In this document: piece after piece, positions 18,847 through 27,944 of the stretch
Position numbering within the stretch: position 1 is the stretch's first letter
Layout: each line of letters opens with the position of its first letter
NCBI GenBank assembly: GCA_017302455.1
Contig: JAFLDO010000015.1
Coordinates: forward strand, 1-64,000
DNA from: Accumulibacter sp.
GTDB taxonomy: Bacteria > Pseudomonadota > Gammaproteobacteria > Burkholderiales > Rhodocyclaceae
Direction of reading: 5' to 3'
Length of the DNA stretch: 64,000 nucleotides
Notes under the pieces: generated by a model
What the model was told of the DNA's origin: nothing
What the model saw: the letters and a program-made list of their open reading frames with translations, nothing else
Database searches by the model: none
Program-made: the position numbers and the translations under genes

Positions 18847-21051
18847 ATGCAGGCCATACCCAACGTCGACTTTTCGCCACAGATCCCGGAACCAACGACA
18901 AGCGGCAGCACCCTCCTGATCGTAGACGACGAGGAACGCATCAGGACGGCCTACCGACAACTGCTGGCGGCCGAGGGACGCAAGATCGAGGACTGCGGCA
19001 GCGGCAGCGAAGCCCTCCGCCGGCTCGAACGTCGCGACGTCGATCTGCTGATCCTTGATCTGAACCTGCCCGACATCCATGGGCTGGAAATCATGGAATG
19101 GATGGTGACGAAGCACATCGCGACGGCGGTTGTCGTCTTCAGTGGCGACGAATCCATCGACTCGGCGATCCGCGCCCTGCGCCACGGTGCGCTGGAGTTC
19201 GTCCGCAAGCACGGCAGTCCCCAGGAACTCATCGACACCGTAGACCGTGTCCTACACCGCTGCCGGATCGAGCGTGAACACGCCCTGATGACCGTTCGAC
19301 TCGAAAACTCCGAACGCCTGCACCGCTTCCTGGTGGAACAATCACCCGACATCATCTACACGCTCGACAAGAAAGGCCACTTCATCTTCGTCAATGGCCG
19401 AGTGCACGGCCTGCTCGGCTACACGCGCGAGGAACTCCTCGGCAAGCACTACTCGACGATCGTGCATCCGGATGACCAGGAGCACGCCCGCTTTGCCTTC
19501 AACGAGCGCCGGATCGGCGATCGAGCCAGCACCAATGTCGAAATCCGACTGCAAACGAAGACCCACAGGGTACGCCATTTCGAGAACCGGACGATCGTCG
19601 CCATTCTCAGCGCGCAAGGTCTTTACGCCGCCGCCCACGACGGACCGGCGACTCGCCACTTCATGGGCACCTCCGGCGTCGCCCGCGACATCACCGACCG
19701 CAAGAAGGCCGAGGAGACCATTGCTTTCCAGGCCTTTCACGACCTGCTCACCGGACTCCCGAACCGCGTCCTCTTCAAGGATCGACTGGCGGTTGCCTTG
19801 ACGCAGGCAAGGAGAAAAGGCAAGCGGCTGGGCGTGATGTTCATCGACATCGATCGCTTCAAGCTCGTCAACGACACGTATGGCCACCATGAGGGTGACG
19901 AACTGCTCAAGAGCTTTGCCCAGCGAGCGCGCAGCTGCCTACGTTCCGGCGACACGCTGGCACGCCAGGGGGGCGACGAATTCACCGTCCTGTTGCCCGA
20001 CCTGACCAGCGGCGAGGATGCCGCTGTCATCGCCGCCAAGGTCCTGGCGGAAGTCAAACGACCTTTCAGGATCGCCGGACTGGATTTTTTCACCACCGTC
20101 AGCATCGGCATATCGCTCTTCCCGGACAGTGGCGAAACCCCGGAAACCCTGCTGCGCAATGCCGACATTGCCATGTACCAGATCAAGGGGCGTGGGAAGA
20201 ACGGCTACCTCCAATACGCACCCGAGATGCACAGCGGCCACAGCATGCGGATCACGCTCGAGAGCGATCTGCGCGCCGCCCTCGAAGGCGGCGACCAGTT
20301 CGAACTCCACTATCAACCCCAGATCCGCTTCAGCCAGGGACTGACGATCGGCATGGAAGCACTGATCCGCTGGCGCCACCCGCAGCACGGTCTGATGGCG
20401 CCGGACACCTTCATTCCGCTGGCCGAAGAAACCGGGTTGATCGTCGCCCTCAGCGACTGGGTACTGGACAGGGCACTCGGCCAGTTGGCGGTCTGGCGTC
20501 GCCAGGGATTCACCAGTCTGCAACTGGCCATCAACCTCTCACCGAAGGATTTCGAGCGCAACGACCTGCCCGAACGACTCGTTGGGCGCCTCGCTGCGCA
20601 CGCCATTCCGGCGGACGCCATCGACATCGAGATTACCGAAAACCTGTTGATGAAGGAGGCCGAGAAGAACATCGATATCGTCAAGCAACTGCGCGGCTGC
20701 GGACTGCGCGTTGCCATCGACGACTTCGGCACACGCTACTCGTCACTGAACTATCTGCGCCGCTTTCCGATCAACAGCATCAAGATCGACCAGTCGTTCG
20801 TCCGAGATCTGAACCCGCAAAACCAGAGTTCGACCGCGATCATCCACGCGATTTCCTGCATCGCCCACAGCTTCGGCTTGCGCGTCCTGGCCGAAGGCGT
20901 GGAGACTGAAGCCCAGAGAAAACTCCTCAGCACGCTCGACTGTGACGATATGCAGGGTTTCCTGTTCAGCCGGCCGCTGGCCGCGGCCGAGTTCGAGGAT
21001 TTCCTGACCGCCGGCGCCTTCCCCTCGCGCGAAGGGCCGCGCGTCTGCTAG
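18847..21051 (+). CDS. Response regulator with PAS, GGDEF and EAL domains
   Basis: A 734-residue protein. The receiver domain (21-140) has acidic residues DDEE and phospho-acceptor Asp71 in ILDLNLPD. A PAS domain spans about 150-290, GGDEF about 300-460 with intact GGDEF near 375, and EAL about 475-720 with EAL near 504. Both enzymatic signatures are kept, so it could make and degrade c-di-GMP. The EAL-domain loop reads DDFGTRYSS instead of the usual DDFGTGYSS, a change near the catalytic metal site that may weaken phosphodiesterase activity. ATG 18847 lies 2 nt after the HDOD-kinase stop, so the pair is an operon. Confidence 0.92.
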   Translation: MQAIPNVDFSPQIPEPTTSGSTLLIVDDEERIRTAYRQLLAAEGRKIEDCGSGSEALRRLERRDVDLLILDLNLPDIHGLEIMEWMVTKHIATAVVVFSGDESIDSAIRALRHGALEFVRKHGSPQELIDTVDRVLHRCRIEREHALMTVRLENSERLHRFLVEQSPDIIYTLDKKGHFIFVNGRVHGLLGYTREELLGKHYSTIVHPDDQEHARFAFNERRIGDRASTNVEIRLQTKTHRVRHFENRTIVAILSAQGLYAAAHDGPATRHFMGTSGVARDITDRKKAEETIAFQAFHDLLTGLPNRVLFKDRLAVALTQARRKGKRLGVMFIDIDRFKLVNDTYGHHEGDELLKSFAQRARSCLRSGDTLARQGGDEFTVLLPDLTSGEDAAVIAAKVLAEVKRPFRIAGLDFFTTVSIGISLFPDSGETPETLLRNADIAMYQIKGRGKNGYLQYAPEMHSGHSMRITLESDLRAALEGGDQFELHYQPQIRFSQGLTIGMEALIRWRHPQHGLMAPDTFIPLAEETGLIVALSDWVLDRALGQLAVWRRQGFTSLQLAINLSPKDFERNDLPERLVGRLAAHAIPADAIDIEITENLLMKEAEKNIDIVKQLRGCGLRVAIDDFGTRYSSLNYLRRFPINSIKIDQSFVRDLNPQNQSSTAIIHAISCIAHSFGLRVLAEGVETEAQRKLLSTLDCDDMQGFLFSRPLAAAEFEDFLTAGAFPSREGPRVC

Positions 21052-21695
21052 CCCCTGTTCGTACTCGCTGGCCATCATGCGCACACCATGCCCGAGTCAT
21101 GATGGCTCGAGCCATTCGGTGCAGTTGCGGCGACTCTGTTGTCACCGCCCACAAGATCGAGTACGCCTCCATCCCAGGGCTAACGGTAATTGCAGGAGAG
21201 GCAGCCAACCCGTATCATGAAACATCTAGAGGCGCGTTCTGCTCGCCGACGGAAGGTTGAGGCACCAGGGATGGTGCTTGACCGAGGCAACAGATTGGTC
21301 GCGCCAAGTTCTTTTTCGGGCCTCGCGACCTCATCGTCGGCGACGTTTTCTGCTTCCCGAAAGTTGGATTGCTTCACATTAACCCTTCTGAAAAGGCGAT
21401 GTGAAATGAATCTCTTTCCCGCTTTTTCCCGATCGGTTCCGATTTCCGGGTGTTGCCTATACTGTGCAGCACGGTCGCGAGAGCCCGCGCGCCAGGCTTT
21501 CACCGACCTTCATTCTGTAGCAACTTCGCTGGGCAACACTTACCGTATTCTCGCAGACAACCACTTGAGCATCGATCAGACCGAGATCCACCGACGCGGA
21601 TGCGTTGGCGGCTCACGCCGAGCAATTCACCTCCCTGTCTGTGCGGCCGGGCCATGCTTATGCGTGCCGGAATTCTTCGAACACCCTCAGAGATC
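21052..21695. other. 644-bp region with no recognised gene
   Basis: Possible frames here have no recognisable domains. Just after the EAL gene an inverted repeat GCCATCATG (21071-21079) / CATGATGGC (21098-21106) could form a hairpin with an 18-nt loop. A TATACT hexamer at 21458-21463 could be a -10 element, but no matching -35 is seen. Base composition is lower in GC than the flanking genes, as expected for non-coding DNA. Confidence 0.5.
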
Positions 21696-23900
21696 ATGAT
21701 GCGCTACGTGCTTCTCGGCCTCACCGGCTTCTTGATCATCTATGGATCGCTGTACCCATTCGATTTCTCTCCAGCGGCACCGGACGCCATCGTACGTATG
21801 TTTTCGAACTGGAAACTGACGAGTTCGCGTGGTGATATCTTGGGCAACATCGTCTTGTTTGTTCCATGGGGACTGGCCGGCGTGTTTTCCATGGCGCCTC
21901 GTCTCGGCGCCGGTGTCGCCGTAGCGCTTACGGCTGGACTGGGTTTCGCAATCGCACTCGGTGTTCAGGTGGGTCAAGTATGGGTTCCATCGCGGTTCGC
22001 CTCAATGGGCGACGTTTTCTGGAACTTGGTTGGCTTGGCTACGGGTGCATTGCTCGGCCGTCTATTGCTGAAGCACCTTCAGTCTGGCCGCGGAAAGTCG
22101 GTAGACACGCTGGTAGCCTGGTCTTTGATCGTTGCGTGGGTTCTGGTCGAGTGGTCGCCCTTGGTTCCCAGCCTCGACTTTCAACTGGTCAAGGATCAAG
22201 TCAAGTTGCTGCTGGCCGGTGGTCCGGTATTCTCGATTCCGGGGATTGTGCTGCAAACGGCGGTGGCACTGTTCCTGGGGAGTCTGCTCAGTTTGGCATT
22301 CGGTGGCCGGCGCGCTCTGTGGCTGTTGCCCTCTGTGCTCGGCAGCATCGCCCTCGGCAAACTGTTTTTCCGTGGTGCGTCCATGGATGCATCCGTCTTG
22401 CTCGGCTTCACTCTTGGCACTTGTGGGTGGTGGGCAATCTACCGTCTGTCTGAGGACAGACGAAACCTCATCGTCGTCTGCTCATTGCTTGCTGCCTACA
22501 CGACCGAAGCTCTCTCACCCTTTGTCCTGCGCGATACGCCGGCAGCCATTTCCTGGGTGCCCTTTGCGGCCATGTTGCAAGGGTCAATGATGACAAATCT
22601 GGGGGCGTTGCTCGGTCGCCTTGTCCTGTACGCAAGTATTCTGCAGACGTTCCGACATGCTGGCGGCACACCGAGCATCGCCAGTGTAGGTCTCGCCTTC
22701 TGGGTCATGGTGATGGAACTGATGCAGACCCTAATCGACACCAGGTCGGCTGATTTCACGGAGCCGTTGCTGGTCTTGCTGCTGGGGCAAGGCATGGGGA
22801 TGTTGGTCGCTCGTGCGCCGGCTGATCAGAAACTCAGGGCCGCTCCTCCTCGACACAGTCTGGGCGGTCAGACAGACAGCCGAAAGACACAACTGCTGGC
22901 ACTGATAGCCGCCGTCCTGTTCATAGGCATCGGTGTCCGCATGTTGCTGCGACTGCCCAATATTCCATACAACGTAAAGGAGTTGTTTTGGAACGACGGA
23001 AGCATTGCCGATCTTGCCTTGTTTGCTCTCGCACTTCTATGGGCCGGCGTCGGATCGGTCTGGTTGGCTCGTCGCTTGGTCGGCTCGCCTGTGCCTGAAC
23101 TCACGCTGCCAGTGTTTGCCCTTGCCGTGAGCCTGATAAGCCTAACGCTGCTATCGTCCAGCGTTACCGCCGAGAGTATCGGAGACATCGCCGGATCATC
23201 GAACCTGTTCTGGTCTGTCACCAACGAGACCACTTGGGGTGAGGTCTGGCGACAGATCTTTCTCAGGCTTGATGCCCCCGAGATCATCGGATTTCTTGAG
23301 CGTTGCGTCCGCTATTCATCCTTTTACGCTCCCCTCCCCATTTTTCTCGGGCTCATGATTGCTGTCCGCCAGTGGTTGCCTGACCGTTGCGGTGGCTACT
23401 CGTGGCTGTTGCGTCTCCTGGCGAGCGCGCTGTTGGTCCTGTGGCTGTGCAAAGCGGTGGCTTTCGACTGGTCGTCAACTGATAACCTTTACGAACTGAT
23501 TGCGCGTGACGGCGAATGGGGATGGGGTGGTGGGGGCTACCTGTATGCCGTGCTGCTGCTGATTTGCCTAAATGGGCTGGTGTTGGCTGACTTGCCTGCA
23601 GCCAGGAATGGTGAGCGTGCTGGCATCCTGCTGTTCTCCCTTGTGGCGTTTCCTCTGGGTTGGTGGCTGTTGAATCAGGGCCTCGAACAGCAAGTCCAGA
23701 AATACGGGCTGGTTTTTTCGGGAGTCCAGTTCTTGCTCGGCCCAGACCGCAGCCATACTCTGAGTTCCGAGATTCTCTTCATGCGCTGGTGCGCAGTTCA
23801 AGCCTGTGGTGTCCTTGTTCTCGGGGTAGGCATATGGCTGGGGAACGCGGCGTTGATGGGCGGCCGTGCGGGTCTCCCACGAAGTGAAGGCTCGGCTTGA
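21696..23900 (+). CDS. VanZ-family polytopic membrane protein
   Basis: A 734-residue protein starting at ATG 21696 (or 21699). It opens with a VanZ-like block: YGSLYPFDFSPAAPDA, a cytosolic stretch with SSRGDILGNIVLFVPWG, then alternating hydrophobic helices. About 14-16 transmembrane segments are apparent over the whole length, with soluble loops near 390-430 and 520-560. VanZ proteins of this long type occur in bacterial exopolysaccharide and PEP-CTERM neighbourhoods, but their function is unknown. Codon use is less GC-biased than neighbouring genes. An upstream ATG pair (MLMRAGILRT...) could extend the N-terminus by about 14 residues. Confidence 0.75.
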   Translation: MMRYVLLGLTGFLIIYGSLYPFDFSPAAPDAIVRMFSNWKLTSSRGDILGNIVLFVPWGLAGVFSMAPRLGAGVAVALTAGLGFAIALGVQVGQVWVPSRFASMGDVFWNLVGLATGALLGRLLLKHLQSGRGKSVDTLVAWSLIVAWVLVEWSPLVPSLDFQLVKDQVKLLLAGGPVFSIPGIVLQTAVALFLGSLLSLAFGGRRALWLLPSVLGSIALGKLFFRGASMDASVLLGFTLGTCGWWAIYRLSEDRRNLIVVCSLLAAYTTEALSPFVLRDTPAAISWVPFAAMLQGSMMTNLGALLGRLVLYASILQTFRHAGGTPSIASVGLAFWVMVMELMQTLIDTRSADFTEPLLVLLLGQGMGMLVARAPADQKLRAAPPRHSLGGQTDSRKTQLLALIAAVLFIGIGVRMLLRLPNIPYNVKELFWNDGSIADLALFALALLWAGVGSVWLARRLVGSPVPELTLPVFALAVSLISLTLLSSSVTAESIGDIAGSSNLFWSVTNETTWGEVWRQIFLRLDAPEIIGFLERCVRYSSFYAPLPIFLGLMIAVRQWLPDRCGGYSWLLRLLASALLVLWLCKAVAFDWSSTDNLYELIARDGEWGWGGGGYLYAVLLLICLNGLVLADLPAARNGERAGILLFSLVAFPLGWWLLNQGLEQQVQKYGLVFSGVQFLLGPDRSHTLSSEILFMRWCAVQACGVLVLGVGIWLGNAALMGGRAGLPRSEGSA

Positions 23901-24295
23901 GTTGACGATCGTGGCTGAGTCTTGAAGGCGGCCCACGAAATGCCTCCGAAAATGAGCACCTCACAACTTTCGAAAGACGCCTCGACAGGTGCTTCTTCAG
24001 TGTCGACGAACACATGGCTTGGCACATCAAGAGCATGCCGGTGGCCATCCTGTTCGCACTCATGATTGCGCTGAGTGAAATCTGACACAGCACGAATCTT
24101 CACTTTCGCGTAGCATCCGTTCCGCCGACATCGGCCAGCGACGTGGTGTTACGCTTGGCGTCCGGCGGAATGCACCTCTGCTCTTGCGCCACGCTCGCCC
24201 CTAGAAGGGCAGGCACCCACGCCCAAGCGTCACAGCTCATGTCAAATTGACCTTACGACGCCAACGATCCATTTACCGCAGCCACCACGCAACCC
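23901..24295. other. 395-bp region with no recognised gene
   Basis: Short frames on both strands lack recognisable domains. A plus-strand frame ending in TGA at 24084-24086 encodes a hydrophobic tail (MAWHIKSMPVAILFALMIAL) that could be the relic of a longer gene, but no start or matching upstream part is seen. The promoter for the asparagine synthase-like operon should lie here; no convincing sigma-70 or -24/-12 element was found. Confidence 0.45.
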
Positions 24296-26098
24296 ATGAA
24301 AGATAAGCTATCTGGCCAGATTGATCTGGTCAGCCTATTCGGCGCAAGCGCCGTGCCGACTTTGATCACCTCGCTGGCACTGCGGGGTGACGATGTCGCC
24401 CACGACACCCAAACTATCTGCGCAGTTGTCGGTTCGCCCTCGGTCGACAGCGAGAGCGCCGCCAACAGCGCGCGACGACCGGGATCTGCCGCATTGATCC
24501 TGAAGGCGTGGCGGGCTGATGGTATCGGCATCGCCCCACGCCTCACCGGCAGTTACGCCCTTGTGATCGTCGATGCGGCACGCCAATGCGTCTTCCTGGC
24601 CGTGGATCGCTTCGCGATCGAGACGCTGTGCTATCGCGCCGACGCACGGACACTCGCCTTCTCCGACCGTGCGGATTGCGTTGCGGGGCGAGGCGACGAA
24701 CTGGACCCACAGGCGATCTTCGACTACCTGTACTTCCACATGATTCCGGCGCCGCGCACCATCTTCAGCCAGGTACGCCGCCTGCCGGCTGCGCACGCCG
24801 TGCTTGTCGACCGCCAAGGAGCGCATGTGATGCGCCACTGGGCCCTGCAGTTCGACGAACAGCACCGGCAACCGTTCGCCAAGGCAAGGGACACCTTCCG
24901 CCAACTGGTTCTTGACAGTGTCGCTGAAGAACTGGCGGGGCACCAGCGCGTTGGCGCCTTCCTCTCGGGTGGCACGGACAGTTCGACGGTTGCCGGCATG
25001 CTTGGCCAGGTCACCGGCCGGCCAGCGCCTTGCTACTCGATCGGTTTCGATGCCGAGGGCTACGACGAAATGGAGTATGCCCGAATCGCCGCGCGACACT
25101 TTGGCTGCGAACATCACGAGTACTACGTGACGCCGGATGACTTGCTGGCCAGCATCCCGGCAGTCGCCCAGCATCATGACCAACCCTTCGGCAACTCTTC
25201 CTCGCTGCCGGCCTACTACTGCGGCAAGATTGCCCGCGCCGATGGCTGCAGCAAGATGCTCGCCGGAGACGGCGGCGACGAACTGTTCGGGGGCAACTCG
25301 CGCTACGCTACGCAACGCGTGTTCGAGTTCTACCAATCTGTTCCCAGCGGAGTCAGGCGCTTGATCGAGCCGATGTGCGGCGACGACAGTCCTCTGCGAC
25401 GAATACCCGGCCTCCGGCAGGCGACGGGTTATGTTCGTCATTCACGGGTGCCGATGCCCGATCGACTGCAGAGCTTCAACCTCCTCACCCAATTGGGCCC
25501 GGCCACGGTACTTGCCCCTGATTTTCTTGCCCGGATCGATTCGAGCGAGCCGTCTCGACACATGCAGGCCACCTGGAACGAGTGCCACGCGCCAAGCCTG
25601 ATCAACCGCATGCTCGCCTATGACTGGCGCTACACCCTTGCCGACAGCGACCTTCCCAAGGTTCGCGGGGCAACGCAAATGGCCGGGATCCAGGTCGGCT
25701 ATCCGCTGCTTGCTGATCGCGTGACGGACTTCTCGATGAGCTTGCCACCCGACTGGAAGCTCCGTCGGTTCAAGCTCCGCTGGTTTTTCAAGGAGGCGCT
25801 ACGCGGCTTCCTGCCGGACGAGATCATCACCAAGAAAAAGAAGGGCTTTGGCCTGCCTTTTGGCGTTTGGGCGACCCGCAACCCGGCGTTGAAGCATCTC
25901 GCCGAGGACTCGCTGCAGACGCTCGCGGCGCGTGGAATCGTGCGTCCCGATTTCATCCGCAAGCTGATCAGCGAATACCTGCCGGAGCACCCCGGTTATT
26001 ACGGCGAGATGGTGTGGATACTGACGATGCTCGAACAGTGGCTGCGCAGGCAGGAGAGCACGGGCCTGACGCTGCGCTTCCAGGCCCGCAATGACTGA
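24296..26098 (+). CDS. Asparagine synthase-like amidotransferase without the N-terminal Cys (exosortase-associated type)
   Basis: This 600-residue protein has an asparagine-synthase architecture: an N-terminal class-II glutaminase-like domain (about 1-190) and a C-terminal ATP-PPase domain with FLSGGTDSS near residue 223 and LAGDGGDELFGGNSRY. The N-terminus (MKDKLSGQID) lacks the Cys2 nucleophile needed to hydrolyse glutamine, so it may use free ammonia or another amine, or form a non-asparagine amide. The DYLYFHMIPAPRTIFSQVRRLP segment is like the subfamily I associate with exosortase-A loci. It heads the run ligase-decarboxylase-aminotransferase-GNAT after a 199-bp gap. Confidence 0.85.
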   Translation: MKDKLSGQIDLVSLFGASAVPTLITSLALRGDDVAHDTQTICAVVGSPSVDSESAANSARRPGSAALILKAWRADGIGIAPRLTGSYALVIVDAARQCVFLAVDRFAIETLCYRADARTLAFSDRADCVAGRGDELDPQAIFDYLYFHMIPAPRTIFSQVRRLPAAHAVLVDRQGAHVMRHWALQFDEQHRQPFAKARDTFRQLVLDSVAEELAGHQRVGAFLSGGTDSSTVAGMLGQVTGRPAPCYSIGFDAEGYDEMEYARIAARHFGCEHHEYYVTPDDLLASIPAVAQHHDQPFGNSSSLPAYYCGKIARADGCSKMLAGDGGDELFGGNSRYATQRVFEFYQSVPSGVRRLIEPMCGDDSPLRRIPGLRQATGYVRHSRVPMPDRLQSFNLLTQLGPATVLAPDFLARIDSSEPSRHMQATWNECHAPSLINRMLAYDWRYTLADSDLPKVRGATQMAGIQVGYPLLADRVTDFSMSLPPDWKLRRFKLRWFFKEALRGFLPDEIITKKKKGFGLPFGVWATRNPALKHLAEDSLQTLAARGIVRPDFIRKLISEYLPEHPGYYGEMVWILTMLEQWLRRQESTGLTLRFQARND

Positions 26099-26297
26099 TG
26101 GCGGATCCTGCGCGTGACGACTGGCGTCGTTCGCACGCTGACGCGAGGGCCAACGGCAAAGCCATCGGCGGCTTTCCGCTGACGGCAGCGCCAGTTGCGT
26201 GCAGGGGGTTGTCGGCCAGCGGGAACAAATTCACAGCCAGAAAACCTCTTGTGGTTAAAATTCGCCTCCATCCCTACCATCCGACCACTCCGAAACT

Positions 26298-27944
26298 ATG
26301 ACCGATGCGAGTCTCCTGCACGAACTGATCTCCCGCTCCGCAAGCAGCCGTCCGGACGCCACCGCGCTCGCCTACGGCAAACAGTCGATGAGCTACGGTT
26401 TCCTGCAACAGTCGATCGAGAGCTTCGTCGGCGGCCTGGTCGGCCTGGGCCTGCAGCGTGGAGAGCGGATCGCCATCTACCTCGAGAAGCGGCCGGAAAC
26501 CGTCGTCGCAAGTTTTGGCAGCGCCGCCGCCGGCTGCGTCTTCGTACCCCTCAACCCCTTGCTCAAGGCGGATCAGGTCGCCTATATCATGCGCGACTGC
26601 AACGTCCGCGTGCTGGTCACCTCCAGCGAGCGGCTGTCGCTGCTGGCATCCGTTCTGCCTTCCTGCAAGGATCTGCGGCACGTACTGCTGGTCAATGCCG
26701 GCCCCTTGCCCATCGCTGCAGGTCAATTTCCCCTGTGGCGCTGGGACGACCTGCTCCAGCCTGGCGGCCCATGCGGCCACCGCGTGATCGACACCGACAT
26801 GGCGGCCATCCTCTACACCTCAGGGAGTACCGGCAAGCCGAAGGGGGTCGTTCTCTCGCACCGCAACATGGTAGCGGGCGCCAAGAGCGTCGCGAGTTAC
26901 CTCGAGAACACTGCTGACGACACCCTGCTGGCGGCGCTGCCATTGTCTTTCGATGCCGGATTCAGCCAGTTGACCACCGCCTTCCACGCCGGAGCGCGCG
27001 TGGTCCTGCTCAATTACCTGTTGCCGCAGGACGTACTCAAGGCGCTGGCGCGCGAACGCGTTACCGGGCTGACTGCTGTCCCGCCACTCTATATTCAACT
27101 CTCGGAACTCGATTGGCCGACCGCCATCGGCGAACAACTGCGCTATTTCGCCAATACCGGCGGGCGTATGCCTCGCGAAACGCTGACCGCCTTGCGCAAA
27201 CGTCTGCCAAAGAGCAAGCCCTACCTGATGTATGGACTCACCGAAGCCTTCCGCTCGACCTACCTGCCGCCCGAGGAGGTTGACCGGCGGCCGGACTCGA
27301 TCGGGAAGGCGATCCCCAACGCCGAGATCCTCGTCTTGCGTGACGACGGAACACCGTGCGCGGCCGACGAACCCGGCGAACTCGTGCACCGTGGCGCACT
27401 GGTCGGCATGGGCTACTGGAACGACCACGAAAAGACCGCAGAACGCTACAAACCGCTTCCAGCCCAGACACCAGGACGGGATGCCGGTCTGGTGCTCCCC
27501 GAAATCGCCGTCTTCTCCGGCGACACGGTACGCATGGATGAAGAGGGCTTCCTTTACTTCATCGGTCGCCGCGACGAGATGATGAAGACCTCGGGCTACC
27601 GCGTAAGCCCAACCGAAGTCGAGGAAGTGCTCTACGCTACCCGGCAGGTCGGCGAATGCGTCGCCTTCGGCGTTGACCACCCCAAACTTGGGCAAGCCAT
27701 ACAGGTGATAGCCACCCCACCCTCCGGCAGCAGTCTCGACACGACCGCACTGTTGGCCGAATGCCGCCGACAAATGCCCGCCTACATGGTGCCGGAGAAC
27801 ATCCTCGTTCGCCAAGGCCCCTTGCCACGCAACCCCAACGGCAAGATCGACCGCAAGGCACTGGCCAGCGAGTTCCTGGCAAACGCGTCGCCTGTGCCGG
27901 AAAGCGGTGTCACCGCCGCGTGCTCACCGGGGACCGGCAAGTGA
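26298..27944 (+). CDS. Acyl-CoA ligase (AMP-forming), exosortase A system-associated
   Basis: A 548-residue adenylate-forming enzyme. Motifs in order are YTSGSTGKPKG (A3), YGLTEAF (A5), SGDTVRMD (A7), IGRRDEMMKTSGYRVSPTEV (A8) and NPNGKIDRK with the catalytic Lys (A10). Sequence and neighbourhood match the ligase subfamily found with exosortase A (TIGR03098). It would activate a carboxylic acid as an adenylate and pass it to CoA or a carrier. It is followed by the PLP decarboxylase with a GTGA overlap, a pairing conserved in exosortase loci. The acid it uses is unknown. Confidence 0.9.
   Translation: MTDASLLHELISRSASSRPDATALAYGKQSMSYGFLQQSIESFVGGLVGLGLQRGERIAIYLEKRPETVVASFGSAAAGCVFVPLNPLLKADQVAYIMRDCNVRVLVTSSERLSLLASVLPSCKDLRHVLLVNAGPLPIAAGQFPLWRWDDLLQPGGPCGHRVIDTDMAAILYTSGSTGKPKGVVLSHRNMVAGAKSVASYLENTADDTLLAALPLSFDAGFSQLTTAFHAGARVVLLNYLLPQDVLKALARERVTGLTAVPPLYIQLSELDWPTAIGEQLRYFANTGGRMPRETLTALRKRLPKSKPYLMYGLTEAFRSTYLPPEEVDRRPDSIGKAIPNAEILVLRDDGTPCAADEPGELVHRGALVGMGYWNDHEKTAERYKPLPAQTPGRDAGLVLPEIAVFSGDTVRMDEEGFLYFIGRRDEMMKTSGYRVSPTEVEEVLYATRQVGECVAFGVDHPKLGQAIQVIATPPSGSSLDTTALLAECRRQMPAYMVPENILVRQGPLPRNPNGKIDRKALASEFLANASPVPESGVTAACSPGTGK

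Noticed and set aside
23798-24103. Minus-strand frame of about 100 codons after the VanZ gene
   Set aside because: It overlaps the end of the VanZ gene, has no recognisable domain and lacks a ribosome-binding site.
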